From positions 1-7,637 of the forward strand of contig CAZPBC010000065.1 in NCBI GenBank assembly GCA_964584775.1: a stretch of DNA of 7,637 nucleotides, read 5' to 3'. The DNA is from CAZPBC01 sp964584775 (lineage in GTDB: Bacteria; Chlamydiota; Chlamydiia; Chlamydiales; SLFE01). Position numbers and translations under genes: made by a program. Positions 7,493 through 7,637 of this stretch are shown here, in pieces. Position 1 is the first letter of the stretch. Every line of letters starts with the position of its first letter. The notes under the pieces are model-generated. The model ran no database searches. It was given only the letters and a program-made list of their open reading frames with translations, and was not told the DNA's origin.

Positions 7493-7564
7493 TTTTGTTT
7501 GAATTCTCCTTGAAAATTAGAAGATAGCATTCTAATTTTCAAGGAGAATTTTCTCAAATCAAAA
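7493..7564. repeat. Hairpin repeat, copy 1, with perfect 21-base arms
   Basis: The arms at 7502-7522 and 7530-7550 are exact inverse complements around a seven-base loop (GATAGCA). Beyond them, TTTTG and TTTG on the left (7493-7501) can pair with CAAA and CAAAA on the right (7555-7564), with TTCT and one T bulged, lengthening the stem. Positions 7509-7545 recur at 7592-7628 with 34 of 37 bases the same. The stem is AT-rich and followed by only four T in a row (7549-7552, partly inside the arm), so it is a mediocre intrinsic terminator, though it might end the pckG-LysM transcript about 95 bases after its stop. A palindromic intergenic element or a structured RNA are the alternatives. Confidence 0.85.
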
Positions 7565-7591
7565 TTATCGCTGTTTTGCTGTTTTCTTTTA

Positions 7592-7628
7592 CTTGAAAAT
7601 TAGAGGTTAGCCTTCTAATTTTCAAGGA
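7592..7628. repeat. Hairpin repeat, copy 2
   Basis: Arms CTTGAAAATTAGA (7592-7604) and TCTAATTTTCAAG (7614-7626) are perfect inverse complements. A G-T pair (7605/7613) and a G-C pair (7606/7612) extend the stem to 15 pairs around the loop TTAGC. Against copy 1 (7509-7545) the three differences all fall at or inside the loop, and none breaks a pair of the shared arms. The repeat unit is 83 bases from copy 1, with 46 bases between. The longer outer arms of copy 1 are missing here. The window ends nine bases later, so further copies cannot be excluded. Confidence 0.85.
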
Positions 7629-7637
7629 AAGGTCTTG

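Noticed and set aside
7509..7628. Start of a CRISPR array
   Set aside because: There are only two units, each almost entirely palindromic, with variation in the centre and 46 bases between. CRISPR repeats have short palindromes, and no cas gene is in view.

Overview
This window looks like chromosomal DNA from a member of the phylum Chlamydiae, most likely an environmental (Parachlamydia/Waddlia/Simkania-type) lineage rather than Chlamydia itself. The reasons are the gene order SNF2-family helicase, then mreB, then GTP-type PEP carboxykinase, which I recall as CT708-CT709-CT710 in Chlamydia trachomatis, and an MreB with a roughly 35-residue N-terminal extension of the chlamydial kind. Genus-level placement is inference. 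All genes read on the + strand and the coding DNA is dense.

Layout. Positions 2-124 hold an open frame with no start in the window that ends in a CxxCG motif; it may be the tail of an upstream gene. Positions 160-3648 encode a full-length SWIM/SNF2 helicase. A 54-base gap with a candidate sigma-70-type promoter and a good ribosome binding site leads to mreB (3703-4803). After 27 bases, which contain an 8-codon mini-ORF with its own ribosome binding site, comes pckG (4831-6621). pckG overlaps by four bases (ATGA) a gene for a membrane-anchored LysM protein (6618-7406). The last 231 bases carry no gene. They hold a near-consensus promoter with a dyad centred on its -35 box, followed by two copies of a strongly palindromic hairpin repeat 83 bases apart; the second copy lies close to the window edge.

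How the genes work together. MreB (actin-like filament, the organiser of septal peptidoglycan synthesis and division in Chlamydiae), PEPCK (oxaloacetate to PEP, the entry to gluconeogenesis and to PEP needed for wall precursor synthesis) and a LysM protein (predicted wall binding) sit in a tight cluster that could be one transcript. The LysM gene appears to replace what I recall as the DUF582 gene CT711 at this place in C. trachomatis. The least explained part of the window is 7444-7637: promoter, operator-like dyad and twin hairpins, which may be a small structured RNA, a structured leader of the next gene, or a mobile palindromic repeat.
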